Origin: Mycobacterium sp.
GTDB lineage: Bacteria > Actinomycetota > Actinomycetes > Mycobacteriales > Mycobacteriaceae
Assembly (NCBI GenBank): GCA_025965895.1
Contig: JAOPWC010000082.1
Location: 1 to 64,000, forward strand
Direction of reading: 5' to 3'
DNA length: 64,000 nt
Notes under the pieces: generated by a model
Databases searched by the model: none
What the model was told of the DNA's origin: nothing
What the model saw: the letters and a program-made list of their open reading frames with translations, nothing else
Program-made: the position numbers and the translations under genes
Shown here: positions 27,349 through 39,062 of the stretch, in pieces
Layout: each line of letters starts with the position of its first letter
Numbering within the stretch: the stretch's first letter is position 1

Positions 27349-28718
27349 CCGGCAGGCTGTTCGACGCAATCATTGTGGGCGCCGGCCAAGCGGGACCCCC
27401 GCTGGCCGGACGGCTCACCGATGTCGGGCAGTCAGTGGCGGTGGTGGAGCGCAAGCACATAGGCGGCACATGCGTGAACAACGGCTGCATCCCGACCAAG
27501 ACGCTGGTGGCCAGTGCGCACGCGGCACACCTCGCCCGTCGCGGAGCGGACTACGGCGTCGGCACCGGTGCGGTCACCGTCGACATGGCAAAGGTCAAGA
27601 CCCGCAAGGACGGCATCATGCTGAGCGACCGGGCCGACGTCGAATCGTGGCTCGAGGCCATGGACGGCTGCACAGTCATCCGCGGGCACGCACGCTTCGA
27701 GGATCCGAACACGATGCGGGTCAACGGGGAGTATCTCGCCGCTGACAAAATCTTCCTCAACGTCGGCGGCCGGGCGGTGGTGCCCGATCTACCCGGGCTC
27801 ACCGACGTCGACTACCTGACCAATGTCTCGATCCTCGAACTCGATGCCGTGCCAGATCATCTCGTGATCATCGGCGGCGGCTACATCGCGCTGGAATTCG
27901 CGCAGATGTACTGCCGCTTCGGGGCACACGTCACCGTCGTGCAGCGGGGTGGCCGGTTGGCCTCGGGGGAAGATCCGGACGTATCGGCCGCGATCCAGCA
28001 CATCCTGGAGGGTGAGGGCATCGCGATTGCCTTGAACGCAGACGACATTCGTGTCTGGCGGGACGGCGACCGCATCACGGTGACGCCGCGCGTCGATGCG
28101 CCGAAGATCGTCGGCTCCCACCTGCTGATGGCCGTCGGCCGCATGCCCAATACCGATGACCTGGACCTTGACCGCGCCGGCGTTCATACCGACGCGCGCG
28201 GCTACATCGCCGTCGACGATCAGCTGCGCACCAACGTCGAGCACATCTGGGCCATGGGCGATTGCAACGGCCGTGGCGCCTTCACGCACACCTCATACAA
28301 CGACTTCGAGATCGTGGCCGCGAACCTGCTCGACAAGGACCCGCGCCGGGTCAGCGACCGCATCCCCACCTACGCCCTCTACATCGATCCCCCGCTGGGC
28401 CGGGCCGGGCAGACTGTCGCCCAGGTTCGCCAATCCGGTCGCAAGGCGCTCGTCGGGTTTCGGCCGATGACGCGGGTGGGCCGCGCAGTGGAAAAGGGTG
28501 AGACGCAAGGCTTCATGAAGGTCGTCGTCGATGCGGAGACCCGTCACATCCTGGGCGCGGCGATTCTCGGCGTCGGCGGGGACGAGGTCATCCACGGGAT
28601 ACTCGACGTGATGTCGGCCAACGCGCCCTACGAGACCCTCGCCCGGACCATGCACATTCACCCGACTGTCAGCGAATTGGTGCCGACGCTCCTTCAGGAG
28701 ATGAAGCCGCTGGAATAG
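27345..28718 (+). CDS. FAD-dependent pyridine nucleotide-disulfide oxidoreductase (mercuric reductase-like)
   Basis: 457 residues. N-terminal FAD site IIVGAGQAGPPLAGRL, redox-active disulfide GGTCVNNGCIPTKT, NAD(P) site IIGGGYIALEFAQMY, second FAD site HIWAMGDCNGRG, and the dimerisation domain with MHIHPTVSE (His-Glu pair). It has the class I disulfide reductase layout, close to MerA but lacking the N-terminal metal-binding domain and the C-terminal Cys pair of true mercuric reductases, so the physiological disulfide is unknown. GTG start overlaps the DUF4126 stop (GTGA). Confidence 0.88.
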   Translation: MTGRLFDAIIVGAGQAGPPLAGRLTDVGQSVAVVERKHIGGTCVNNGCIPTKTLVASAHAAHLARRGADYGVGTGAVTVDMAKVKTRKDGIMLSDRADVESWLEAMDGCTVIRGHARFEDPNTMRVNGEYLAADKIFLNVGGRAVVPDLPGLTDVDYLTNVSILELDAVPDHLVIIGGGYIALEFAQMYCRFGAHVTVVQRGGRLASGEDPDVSAAIQHILEGEGIAIALNADDIRVWRDGDRITVTPRVDAPKIVGSHLLMAVGRMPNTDDLDLDRAGVHTDARGYIAVDDQLRTNVEHIWAMGDCNGRGAFTHTSYNDFEIVAANLLDKDPRRVSDRIPTYALYIDPPLGRAGQTVAQVRQSGRKALVGFRPMTRVGRAVEKGETQGFMKVVVDAETRHILGAAILGVGGDEVIHGILDVMSANAPYETLARTMHIHPTVSELVPTLLQEMKPLE

Positions 28719-29167
28719 CCGCTCGTCCGGGTGTGTTGGACCTGCTCATAACGGGCACCCCAGTCGGGCAGCTCTGCGCCGGCGAGGCGGGCCTGGAGCC
28801 GGTTGCGGAGCGCGTGGGTGGCGGGCAGGAATCCGTTCGCGCTACGGACACCCAGTCCGCGGTGGGTGAACCGCAACAGTGTCCCGTCGTTGTCGGCACG
28901 GAGTTCGTATCGAACGACGCCGTCTTCGACGATCGACTACCGCCACTCGTGTTCGAAGACGTGCGGCGGATCCCAGACCAGGATGCGTCCGGTCATCCGC
29001 TTCTGGTATGGCGGCAGCGGCGGCCCCGAGGGCACCATGTCGATCAGTCCGCCTTCGCGGGCGTCGAAGGTGGTTTCCCCCAACCATTGGCGCCGGTGGG
29101 ACGGATCGGTGATCGCGGACCACACTGCTTCGATCGGATGCGGCAGGCGCCGCTCGAATGTCAGCAC
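28694..29167 (-). pseudogene. SRPBCC/AHSA1 domain gene with in-frame amber stop
   Basis: The reading frame LTFERRLPHPIEAVWSAITDPSHRRQWL... FEHEWR is interrupted by TAG at 28937-28939, after which the same frame resumes with SIVEDGVVRYELRADNDGTLLRFTHRGLGV and ends normally. This is an activator-of-Hsp90-ATPase-like domain as commonly paired with an ArsR regulator. The expected coupled start, GTG at 29187 overlapping the ArsR stop, is out of frame with the body by one base, so there may be a second lesion near 29168-29185. The 3' end overlaps the disulfide reductase gene. Confidence 0.75.
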
Positions 29168-29183
29168 CGCTCGGTTCGTGCGC

Positions 29184-29501
29184 TCACTTCAGCCTCCCGG
29201 TTGTGTCGTCCAGATGCTGGTCAAGGGCGTCGAGGTGGGCGCCCCAGTATCGGCGGTATCGGTCGATCCACTCGTCGATCGGGATCAGCCCGCCGGCGCG
29301 CAACGCATAGATGCGGCGTTGCGCCTCGGGCCGCACCTCAACCAGTCCGACCTCGCGCAGCACCCGGAGATGCCGTGACACCGAAGGCTGCGTCAGGTCC
29401 CGCAACGTGGCGACCAACTCACCGGCCGTTCGCTCGCCCTGGGCGAGCACGTCGAGCAAGGCGCGCCGGCTGGGCTCGGCCACCGCTTCAAAAATGTCCA
29501 T
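29184..29501 (-). CDS. ArsR-family winged-helix repressor
   Basis: 105 residues. The winged helix reads DIFEAVAEPSRRALLDVLAQGERTAGELVATLRDLTQPSVSRHLRVLREVGLVEVRPEAQRRIYALR. No metal-ligand CxC in the recognition helix; the C-terminal IDRYRRYWGAHLDALDQHL belongs to the SdpR-like subgroup that is paired with SRPBCC proteins. It probably represses its own operon through the palindrome upstream. Confidence 0.9.
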   Translation of the reverse strand: MDIFEAVAEPSRRALLDVLAQGERTAGELVATLRDLTQPSVSRHLRVLREVGLVEVRPEAQRRIYALRAGGLIPIDEWIDRYRRYWGAHLDALDQHLDDTTGRLK

Positions 29502-29518
29502 GCCCTTAGAATTGCATC

Positions 29519-29534
29519 GTGTCTATATAGAAAC
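29519..29534. promoter_or_regulatory. Palindromic operator candidate for the ArsR gene
   Basis: A perfect 10-bp palindrome TCTATATAGA is extended to a 16-bp inverted repeat with one mismatched pair (GTGTCTATATAGAAAC). It lies 18 nt upstream of the ArsR ATG and is the only AT-rich patch nearby, overlapping the expected promoter. Typical size and position for ArsR/SdpR autoregulation. Confidence 0.55.
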
Positions 29535-29551
29535 AAGCCGATATTACGGGG

Positions 29552-30336
29552 TCAGCGGCGCTGGACCAACAGCGTCTGCGCGCACACACCGACGAAGCCT
29601 TCCCGGTCGAAGATCTCCGCGCTCGTGACTCCGATGCCGTCGGGACCGATCGATCCGCGGGCCCGCAGCGCGAAGTCCGCGCCAAGGGGTGCCCGGTGCA
29701 GGTGCACCGAGGTATCGGTGTTCATGAACACAAACTGGGTGTAGTCCAACGCCGAGCCGACGCCGTTCGCGGAGTCGACGGCCAGCGCGAGCTTCTGCAG
29801 CGGTGTGGTTTCCTCGTCATCGACGAGCTGCGGCTTCGGGGTGAGCCAAAACACCGAACCCGACTGGTCGTCCGGCTGCGGACGCCAGTCCATGCTCGCC
29901 AGATATCCGGTCAGGTTCCACCAATGGCCAGGCAGTGGGTGGGCCGGGCCTTCGATGAGCGGCGGGTAGCGGTCGGAGGCCACGATGCGGGTATCGCTGG
30001 TGGCCAAGGCCCAAGCGGTCACCCGCGCCACCGCACGGCTGTCGCTCTCGCCGGTGGGCGCCATCTCCGCGACCAGCAGCGAGATCCGCTTCCCGGGCCG
30101 CTCCACCCAGGCCCGCACCCGAACCGGATTCACCGGGATGGCACCGAGGATGTCCAACGTCAGCCGGCCCACGCGCAGCGGCGAATCAGCCAGCGATTCC
30201 TCGATCGATCTGGTCAACAGCGCCAGTGGCGGGGAACCGTGCTGGATGGCGGGATCCCAGTTACTGCGTGTGGAGTCGGTCGGCTCGAACAGCTGATAGT
30301 CGCGGTCAGTGCCGAGTCGCCGGTAGTAACACTCGG

Positions 30337-30340
<4 letters not shown>
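29552..30340 (-). CDS. Acyl-CoA thioesterase family (double hot-dog) protein
   Basis: 262 residues. The N-terminal half YYRRLGTDRDYQLFEPTDSTRSNWDP.. IQHGSPPLALLTRSIEE and the central LTLDILGAIPVNPVRVRAWVERPGKRISLL belong to the TesB-like/acyl-CoA thioesterase family; the C-terminal half with FMNTDTSVHLHRAPLGADFALRARG is the second hot-dog. Substrate unknown. GTG 30340 overlaps the RecB-like gene stop by 4 nt. The frame is open far upstream but only as the antisense of other genes. Confidence 0.82.
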
Positions 30341-32413
<2,073 letters not shown>

Positions 32414-32425
32414 GCGGCTCGGCGG

Positions 32426-32992
32426 TCAGCCGGTCGGCGTCGGGGGCGCCGGCGCTGGGGATGCCGGCGCCGCCGCCTGGTTCTGACCCAGCGTCAGCAG
32501 GATGTCGGCGGTCGTGCGTGCGAGCTGCCAGCCGCCCTCAAACGGCCGGAATTCCATCGGGAAAGTGAACCCGCCGCCTAGGGACGGGTTCTCGCTGTGA
32601 ACCGCGACATCCGCGGTGACGTTGCCGGCCGTGGTGTCAGACCATGCGATGTTTTCGGCCGTGAACCCCAGCGGCGTGTACTGGTTGTCCTGCAGCGCCT
32701 TGCCGAACTTGTCGATCTGCGCGGCGTTGTCGACCGTGGCGCCCTCGATCAGGTTCACCTTCTGGGCGCCCGGAACCGACGTGTCGGCGAGCTTGTACAG
32801 GACGTCGGTCAACACCTCGGGCGGCGGCGGCGGCGCGACCGGCTCGGGCGCGGCCGCGGGGCCGGCGGTCGTGTTCGGCAAGACCGATTCCGACGCCGCC
32901 GGGTGGCTCTTACCGCCACATGCCGTCAGCCCTGGCACAAAAACGAACAATGCGGCAGCGACCAAGGCCAAGGCCATTGATCGCTGCGGCAC
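32426..32992 (-). CDS. lppK: Lipoprotein LppK-like
   Basis: 188 residues. Signal peptide with lipobox LTAC, then a Pro/Ala-rich linker and a domain LTDVLYKLADTSVPGAQKVNLIEGATVDNAAQIDKF... that shares the layout of the MTB12 family encoded next door. The C-terminal tail is Pro/Ala-rich. GTG 32992 is chosen because a TATTGT -10 lies 6 nt upstream; TTG at 32998 and ATG at 32977 are alternatives. Confidence 0.83.
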   Translation of the reverse strand: MPQRSMALALVAAALFVFVPGLTACGGKSHPAASESVLPNTTAGPAAAPEPVAPPPPPEVLTDVLYKLADTSVPGAQKVNLIEGATVDNAAQIDKFGKALQDNQYTPLGFTAENIAWSDTTAGNVTADVAVHSENPSLGGGFTFPMEFRPFEGGWQLARTTADILLTLGQNQAAAPASPAPAPPTPTG

Positions 32993-32998
32993 TGTCAA

Positions 32999-33004
32999 AC
33001 AATA
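32999..33004 (-). promoter_or_regulatory. -10 element TATTGT for leaderless lppK
   Basis: TATTGT followed by TTGACA and GTG on the minus strand; leaderless spacing of 6 nt. It lies just downstream of the MTB12-like stop codon. Confidence 0.45.
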
Positions 33005-33009
33005 ACGAA

Positions 33010-33510
33010 TCAGGCAGCGCCAGCCGCCGATAGCAGCGCCATTGCCGAGTTCTTGGACACCATCCAGTGGGTGCCGTCATTCAAGAACATGACCTGCTGC
33101 GATACAGGCGCGCTCATCCTCGGGCCGGTGGCGGTCACGGTGGTCGTCGCGGTGGTCCCATCGCTCTGGATGGGGCCGAGGTCGAACTTCAACGGCATGT
33201 CGCCGTTCTGGACGGCGTTGGTGTACAGCCGGTCCGCCGTCCGGCCTTCGATGATGCCGACGCCACCTTCGATCAGACCGCTCTTGCTGGGATCACGGAA
33301 CGACCCGGGGCCGGCGAGGGTGGTCAGGACGCCCTTCAACGTGGGGTCCAGCGGGTCCCCCGTCTGTAGCGGGAGTGGCGCGCCGAAAACCACGGGGGTG
33401 ATAGCCGGCGTCGCGGTCGTAGGGACAGATGCAATGGAGGTCACACCGACGGCAGCAGCGGCAACGAGTGTGGCCGCTGCGAGGCCAGTGGTTAGGCATT
33501 TAAGGCTCAC
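33010..33510 (-). CDS. Secreted low-molecular-weight antigen, MTB12/CFP-2 family
   Basis: 166 residues with a Sec signal peptide ([27 protein letters not shown]) without a lipobox, so the mature protein is secreted. The mature part VVFGAPLPL...[66 protein letters not shown] follows the MTB12 antigen. GTG start with GAAAGGA upstream. Divergent from mpa across about 145 nt. Confidence 0.88.
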   Translation of the reverse strand: MSLKCLTTGLAAATLVAAAAVGVTSIASVPTTATPAITPVVFGAPLPLQTGDPLDPTLKGVLTTLAGPGSFRDPSKSGLIEGGVGIIEGRTADRLYTNAVQNGDMPLKFDLGPIQSDGTTATTTVTATGPRMSAPVSQQVMFLNDGTHWMVSKNSAMALLSAAGAA

Positions 33511-33656
33511 AACAGTCCTTTCGTTGGGCCCGGCCGAAACGTAACGCTAGCAGTTCAGAAGGCGCGCCGAGTTTTCAGACCGCACATGAATGGGAATTCG
33601 CCGGTAGCGTTGAAGTATCCACCGCACCAACTTCAGGTGCGCGAAAGGAGCGCACG

Positions 33657-35486
33657 ATGAGTGAGCCAGAGCGTTCCGAGTCATTCGGAACACCGATGTC
33701 CAGCGACGACGCTGCCGAATTAGAAGAGCTGCGCCGTGAAGCATCGGCGTTGCGCGAGCAGCTCGAAAGCGCGCTGGGCACCCCTGGTGGTGTACGCAGC
33801 GCGCGCGATATCCACCAGCTCGAGGCACGTATTGATTCGCTCGCCGCGCGCAATTCGAAGCTGATGGAGACCCTCAAAGAAGCCCGCCAGCAGCTGTTGG
33901 CGCTTCGCGAGGAGGTCGACCGGTTGGGTCAGCCGCCCAGCGGCTACGGCGTGCTGCTGAGTGTCCAGGAGGACGACACCGTCGACGTGTTCACGTCGGG
34001 CCGCAAGATGCGGCTGACCTGCTCACCCAACATCGACGTGCAGTCTTTGAAGAAAGGTCAGACCGTCCGGCTGAACGAGGCGCTGACCGTGGTCGAGGCC
34101 GGCTTGTTCGAGTCCGTCGGTGAGATCAGCACTCTGCGCGAGATCCTCGCCGACGGACACCGGGCGCTGGTGGTCGGCCACGCCGACGAGGAGCGCATCG
34201 TGTGGCTGGCCGAGCCGCTGGTCGCCTTCGAGGACCTTCCTGAGCTCACCGAAGACGAGTTGGACGAGTTGGACGACGACCTGCGCCCCCGCAGGTTGCG
34301 CCCGGGCGACTCGTTGCTGGTGGACACCAAGGCCGGTTATGCGTTCGAACGCATCCCGAAAGCCGAGGTCGAGGACCTGGTCCTCGAAGAGGTGCCCGAC
34401 GTCAGCTACAACGACATCGGCGGCCTGTCGCGGCAGATCGAGCAGATCCGCGATGCCGTCGAGCTGCCGTTCCTGCACAAGGAGCTGTACCGGGAGTACA
34501 TGCTGCGGCCGCCTAAAGGCGTCCTGCTGTACGGGCCGCCCGGCTGCGGCAAAACGCTGATCGCCAAGGCGGTGGCCAACTCGCTGGCCAAGAAGATGGC
34601 CGAGGTCCGCGGCGACGACGCCCGCGAGGCGAAGTCCTACTTCCTCAACATCAAGGGCCCTGAGCTGCTGAACAAGTTCGTCGGCGAGACCGAGCGGCAC
34701 ATCCGGCTGATCTTCCAGCGGGCCCGGGAGAAGGCCTCCGAGGGCACCCCGGTGATCGTGTTCTTCGACGAGATGGACTCGATATTCCGCACCCGCGGCA
34801 CGGGAGTGTCGTCGGATGTCGAAACGACGGTGGTTCCGCAGTTGCTGAGCGAGATCGACGGCGTTGAGGGGCTGGAGAACGTCATCGTGATCGGCGCGTC
34901 CAACCGCGAGGACATGATCGACCCGGCGATCCTGCGGCCCGGCCGCCTGGACGTCAAGATCAAGATCGAGCGGCCGGATGCCGAGGCGGCGCAGGACATC
35001 TTCAGCAAGTACCTCACCGAGGACCTGCCGGTGAACGCGGACGACCTCGCCGAGTTCGGCGGCGACCGGTCGCTGTGCATCAAGGCGATGATCGAGAAGG
35101 TCGTGGACCGGATGTACGCCGAGATCGACGACAACCGGTTCCTGGAGGTCACCTACGCCAACGGAGACAAGGAAGTCATGTACTTCAAGGACTTCAACTC
35201 CGGCGCCATGATCCAGAACGTGGTCGACCGGGCGAAGAAGTACGCGATCAAGTCGGTGCTGGAGACGGGCCAGCGGGGCTTGCGGATCCAGCACCTTCTT
35301 GACTCGATCGTTGACGAGTTCGCCGAGAACGAGGACCTGCCCAATACCACGAATCCCGATGACTGGGCACGGATTTCGGGCAAGAAGGGCGAGCGGATCG
35401 TCTACATCCGCACGCTGGTCACCGGCAAGTCATCGAGCGCGTCGCGGGCCATCGACACGGAATCGAACCTGGGCCAGTACCTCTAG
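33657..35486 (+). CDS. mpa: Proteasome-associated ATPase Mpa (ARC)
   Basis: 609 residues. N-terminal coiled coil (about 10-95) that binds Pup, OB domains, then an AAA module with Walker A GPPGCGKT near residue 292, Walker [11 protein letters not shown] near 365, and arginine-finger region. The C-terminal GQYL tail docks into the 20S core. Mpa unfolds pupylated proteins and threads them into PrcBA. Ribosome-binding site GAAAGGAGC precedes the ATG. It is separated from the dop-pup-prcBA block by two inserted genes. Confidence 0.97.
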   Translation: MSEPERSESFGTPMSSDDAAELEELRREASALREQLESALGTPGGVRSARDIHQLEARIDSLAARNSKLMETLKEARQQLLALREEVDRLGQPPSGYGVLLSVQEDDTVDVFTSGRKMRLTCSPNIDVQSLKKGQTVRLNEALTVVEAGLFESVGEISTLREILADGHRALVVGHADEERIVWLAEPLVAFEDLPELTEDELDELDDDLRPRRLRPGDSLLVDTKAGYAFERIPKAEVEDLVLEEVPDVSYNDIGGLSRQIEQIRDAVELPFLHKELYREYMLRPPKGVLLYGPPGCGKTLIAKAVANSLAKKMAEVRGDDAREAKSYFLNIKGPELLNKFVGETERHIRLIFQRAREKASEGTPVIVFFDEMDSIFRTRGTGVSSDVETTVVPQLLSEIDGVEGLENVIVIGASNREDMIDPAILRPGRLDVKIKIERPDAEAAQDIFSKYLTEDLPVNADDLAEFGGDRSLCIKAMIEKVVDRMYAEIDDNRFLEVTYANGDKEVMYFKDFNSGAMIQNVVDRAKKYAIKSVLETGQRGLRIQHLLDSIVDEFAENEDLPNTTNPDDWARISGKKGERIVYIRTLVTGKSSSASRAIDTESNLGQYL

Positions 35487-35574
35487 CCGAACCGCGACGG
35501 GCATTCCGCGTCTCTCGCCACCACCGGGCGATAGACTGCGGTTCCCTGATGTATCAGGCCTCGAAGGAGGCTAG

Positions 35575-36585
35575 ATGTCTAATCACTTCACGGGCTTATC
35601 CCTCGGGCCGCCTCTCGGCGATCAACGGCTTGACCTGTGCGACTTGTATGCGTTCCAGTCGCCCGACTCCACCCGTACCGTGTTGATCCTCAACGCGAAT
35701 CCGATGGCTGATGCGCTTGATCCCGACGCCATCTACCGTCTCGCGATCGACAACGACGGAGATCTGCGCAACGACATCGCGTTCAGCTACGTGTTCTCCA
35801 CCCCGCACGACGGCAGACAGACGGTCGACGTCTTCATGGCCACGGGGTCGGACGCCCGGTCAGCGGAAGCTGCGGGTACGCAGATCTTTTCCGACGTCGA
35901 CGTCTCGTTCGGCCCGAAGCCGAACGTCGTGACGAACGGCGAGATCACGTTCTTCGCCGGGGCACGCAGTGACGCGTTCTTCTTCGACTACGACGGAATC
36001 AAGAACCTGTTCGACACCTCTGGGGGACGGAACTTCACCGCACCTCACCTGGGTGGCCAATCGCCGTGGACCGGGGTGGATTCCAATACCGAAGCCAACG
36101 TGCTCTCAACCGTGCTTGAGCTGCCGACCACTCAGCTGGGCGCCGATCCCGACATCCGCATCTGGGGACGCTGCAGCGTTCGGCGCGACGGCGAGCTGAT
36201 GCATGTCGATCGTGCCGGCCACCCTTCCGTCAGCAGCTTCTTCAACACCGACGAGACCAAAGAGGAATACAACGCGAGCCAACCGCCCAATGACCGGGCG
36301 CGCTGGCTTGACCAGTTCGTTCATTTGATGGGGCACACGGGCAACTACACCCGCGACGAAGCGATCGCCGCGATCGACGCGCACGGAATCCTGCCTGACA
36401 TGCTGACATTCGACCCGTCCCAGCCGGCGGTGTACCCCAACGGCCGGGTATTCACCGACGACGTGATCAACTACCGCCTCGACTTCCTCTCCAAAGGAGA
36501 TATCCCTCCCACCGGCCTCAAACCGCACACCGACACCCTCAACGAATTCCCCTACCTCGGAACGCCCCACGCAACGACGAGCTGA
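35575..36585 (+). CDS. DUF4331 family protein
   Basis: 336 residues, no signal peptide. DUF4331 features: SDLCDLYAFQSPDSTRTVLILNANP-type N-terminus, FFAGARSDAFFFDYDG, and the late VYPNGRVFTDDVINYRLDF. The fold resembles heme- or pigment-associated beta sandwiches and its role is unknown. GAAGGAGG gives a strong ribosome-binding site. In M. tuberculosis no such gene lies here, to my knowledge, so this is an insertion within the Pup-proteasome region. Confidence 0.85.
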   Translation: MSNHFTGLSLGPPLGDQRLDLCDLYAFQSPDSTRTVLILNANPMADALDPDAIYRLAIDNDGDLRNDIAFSYVFSTPHDGRQTVDVFMATGSDARSAEAAGTQIFSDVDVSFGPKPNVVTNGEITFFAGARSDAFFFDYDGIKNLFDTSGGRNFTAPHLGGQSPWTGVDSNTEANVLSTVLELPTTQLGADPDIRIWGRCSVRRDGELMHVDRAGHPSVSSFFNTDETKEEYNASQPPNDRARWLDQFVHLMGHTGNYTRDEAIAAIDAHGILPDMLTFDPSQPAVYPNGRVFTDDVINYRLDFLSKGDIPPTGLKPHTDTLNEFPYLGTPHATTS

Positions 36586-36592
36586 TGGTTCG

Positions 36593-36976
36593 TCACGGCC
36601 TTGTGATTCCGCGCGCGAGCCCCCACACTCCCGCGGCCACGAACGGCACCGGGCTGAGGGTGGCGATCAGCGCGCTTCGGGAACCCACAAGTGACCGGCT
36701 GCCAAGTCCGACGACAAGGTCCGCGCCATCGCTCAGCAGTCCTGCGGACGCCCACCGCCGGAACTCGCGAGGTGAACCGGTCGCCCAGGCGGTGCAGGCG
36801 CCCGACCCCAGAGCCACGTCCCGCACGCCGATCGTGCGCATGAGCAGGGTTTCGGTGCCCGATGCCTGTCGGAAGAACCGGTCCGGTGCCACGACCATGG
36901 CCACGCCCACACCGACACGGGCCGCGGCCACCGCGGCCAGCGTCCAGTTCGTTGCCCGAGCGTCGTTGCGCACCAC
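36593..36976 (-). CDS. DUF4267-like small membrane protein
   Basis: 127 residues, about four hydrophobic helices; RVGVGVAMVVAPDRFFRQASGTETLLMRTIGVRDVALGSGA is the family-type segment (helix, loop with Arg-Asp). Function unknown. It converges on the DUF4331 gene with a 7-nt gap. GTG start with a TATGGT -10 six nt upstream. Confidence 0.75.
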   Translation of the reverse strand: MVRNDARATNWTLAAVAAARVGVGVAMVVAPDRFFRQASGTETLLMRTIGVRDVALGSGACTAWATGSPREFRRWASAGLLSDGADLVVGLGSRSLVGSRSALIATLSPVPFVAAGVWGLARGITRP

Positions 36977-36982
36977 GCCGTA

Positions 36983-36988
36983 ACCATA
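36983..36988 (-). promoter_or_regulatory. -10 element TATGGT for leaderless DUF4267-like gene
   Basis: TATGGT, then TACGGC, then GTG on the minus strand; leaderless-type spacing. Confidence 0.45.
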
Positions 36989-37484
36989 GCCTCGTCGGTG
37001 GTTCGCGACCGGTAAACGGAAAGCCCCTTCTGGTTAATTGTTTGGTCCACCGATGGGTATTTCGCCGGCGCAAATTCGTTTGCGTGACGGCGGTGATGAC
37101 GCCGAAGCCCGTCCGGCCTCCCGCGGACCCCCGACGCCCCGCGGCTCAGTCAGCGGGGACCCAGGATGGCCGAGATCGCGATGCCTAGAAGTGTTGCGCC
37201 ACCACCAGTCTCGACAACGCCCGAGTGCGAGCACAGGCCGGTCAGGCAAGCCCGAGCCACTCGGCGGATCCGATCGACGGCCTCTAGCGCGTCATCATCG
37301 AGCGGGTCGGATTCCACTATCAGCCGGCGAGCAATGCATCACCATCGCCGGAGGGCCGCGCGATTCCTTCCGGTGATGCCAATGCCATCGAATCGCTGCG
37401 CAAAGCATTTCTTCAGGCGCGCTTTTCAATGAGCTGTCGCCCCTGCTCGGTGGTGAGCATGGAAGGCCGCGGCGCCGCGTCGCC
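36989..37484. other. About 500-bp stretch without a convincing gene
   Basis: No frame here matches a family I know. The best candidate is a 55-codon minus-strand frame from GTG 37317 to TGA 37150, with a helical C-terminus ATLLGIAISAILGPR that could be a membrane segment and good third-position GC. It may be the 3' remnant of a gene lost when DUF4331 and DUF4267 genes were inserted. The plus-strand frames are rich in Arg, Ser and Pro and look like shadows. Confidence 0.35.
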
Positions 37485-37490
37485 TAGGCT
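37485..37490 (+). promoter_or_regulatory. -10 element TAGGCT for leaderless dop
   Basis: TAGGCT followed by GATCGC and the ATG; predicts a leaderless dop mRNA. Confidence 0.5.
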
Positions 37491-37496
37491 GATCGC

Positions 37497-38993
37497 ATGC
37501 AGCGGATTATCGGGACCGAGGTCGAGTACGGCATTTCCTCGCCGTCCGACCCGACCGCTAATCCGATCCTGACCTCGACGCAGGCCGTGCTCGCCTACGC
37601 CGCGGCAGCCGGCATCCAGCGCGCCAAGCGCACCCGCTGGGACTACGAGGTCGAGTCGCCGCTGCGCGACGCCCGTGGTTTCGACCTGAGCCGGTCGGCG
37701 GGCCCGCCGCCCGTGGTGGACGCCGACGAGGTGGGCGCGGCGAACATGATTCTGACCAACGGGGCCCGGCTTTACGTCGACCACGCGCACCCTGAATATT
37801 CGGCGCCGGAGTGCACCGATCCGCTCGGCGCGGTGGTCTGGGACAAGGCCGGCGAGCGGGTGATGGAGGCCGCTGCGCGGCACGTCGCAAGCGTGCCCGG
37901 CGCCGCGAAGCTGCAGCTGTATAAAAACAACGTCGACGGCAAGGGCGCGTCGTACGGCTCGCACGAGAACTACCTGATGTCCCGGCAAACGCCGTTCTCG
38001 GCGGTCATCGCCGGCCTGACGCCCTTTCTGGTGTCCCGACAGGTGGTTGTGGGCTCGGGTCGTGTCGGGATCGGGCCGGCGGGGGATGAGCCGGGCTTCC
38101 AGCTGTCGCAGCGGGCCGATTACATCGAGGTCGAGGTCGGGCTTGAGACCACGCTCAAGCGGGGCATCATCAACACCCGCGACGAGCCGCACGCCGACGC
38201 CGACAAGTATCGCCGGCTGCACGTCATCATCGGCGACGCGAACCTGGCCGAGACGTCGACGTACTTGAAGCTGGGTACGACGGCGCTGGTCCTCGACCTG
38301 ATCGAGGAGGGTATCGACCTCTCCGACCTCGCGCTGGCCAGGCCCGTGTATGCGGTTCACGTAATCAGCCGCGATCCCACGCTGCGTGCCACCGTCGCGC
38401 TGGCCGATGGTCGCGAGCTGACCGGCCTGGCGTTGCAGCGGATCTACCTGGACCGGGTGGCCAAGTTGGTGGACAGCCGCGATCCCGACCCGCGCGCAAA
38501 CGACATCGTCGAGACCTGGGCGCACATCCTTGACCTGCTGGAACGTGACCCCATGGAGTGCGCGGACGTGCTGGACTGGCCGGCGAAGCTGCGGCTTCTA
38601 GACGGGTTCCGGCAGCGGGAGAACCTCGGCTGGTCGGCGCCGCGGTTGCACCTGGTCGACCTGCAGTACTCCGACGTGCGACTCGACAAGGGGCTGTACA
38701 ACCGGCTGGTCGCCCGGGAATCGATGAAACGGCTGGTCACCGAGCAGCAGGTGCTCGACGCGGTCGACAACCCGCCCACCGACACCCGCGCGTACTTCCG
38801 AGGCGAGTGCCTGCGTCGCTTCGGCGCCGACATCGCCGCGGCCAGCTGGGACTCGGTAATCTTCGACCTCGGCGGCGACTCGCTGGTCCGGATTCCGACA
38901 TTGGAGCCGTTACGCGGCAGCAAAGCGCACGTCGGGGCGCTGCTGGACTCGGTCGACTCGGCCGCCGCCCTTGTGGAGCAGCTCACTACGTGA
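37497..38993 (+). CDS. dop: Pup deamidase/depupylase Dop
   Basis: 498 residues of the carboxylate-amine/glutamine-synthetase-like superfamily, paralogous to PafA in this window. [20 protein letters not shown] starts the fold with the metal-binding Glu; [30 protein letters not shown] and [26 protein letters not shown] are shared with PafA. Dop deamidates the C-terminal Gln of Pup and removes Pup from substrates. It is the first gene of the dop-pup-prcBA block. Confidence 0.96.
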   Translation: MQRIIGTEVEYGISSPSDPTANPILTSTQAVLAYAAAAGIQRAKRTRWDYEVESPLRDARGFDLSRSAGPPPVVDADEVGAANMILTNGARLYVDHAHPEYSAPECTDPLGAVVWDKAGERVMEAAARHVASVPGAAKLQLYKNNVDGKGASYGSHENYLMSRQTPFSAVIAGLTPFLVSRQVVVGSGRVGIGPAGDEPGFQLSQRADYIEVEVGLETTLKRGIINTRDEPHADADKYRRLHVIIGDANLAETSTYLKLGTTALVLDLIEEGIDLSDLALARPVYAVHVISRDPTLRATVALADGRELTGLALQRIYLDRVAKLVDSRDPDPRANDIVETWAHILDLLERDPMECADVLDWPAKLRLLDGFRQRENLGWSAPRLHLVDLQYSDVRLDKGLYNRLVARESMKRLVTEQQVLDAVDNPPTDTRAYFRGECLRRFGADIAAASWDSVIFDLGGDSLVRIPTLEPLRGSKAHVGALLDSVDSAAALVEQLTT

Positions 38994-39023
38994 GCTATCC
39001 CAGGCAATTTGGTCGTTGACCGG

Positions 39024-39062
39024 TAGTGTGGAGTAACCGGCGGGCACGCTGTGAGCCCGCCG
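39024..39062 (+). promoter_or_regulatory. pup promoter candidate with 5' leader hairpin
   Basis: TAGTGT at 39024-39029 is a TANNNT -10 element. The predicted start, about 39036, is followed at once by a perfect 8-bp stem CGGCGGGC (39038-39045) and GCCCGCCG (39055-39062) with a 9-nt loop, then 22 nt to the pup ATG including AGGAGG. A hairpin at the very 5' end would protect the mRNA or tune its translation. Confidence 0.45.

Noticed and set aside
27345..28718. True mercuric reductase (MerA) call
   Set aside because: The redox CxxxxC motif fits, but the N-terminal metal-binding domain and the C-terminal vicinal cysteines of MerA are missing and no mer genes are adjacent.
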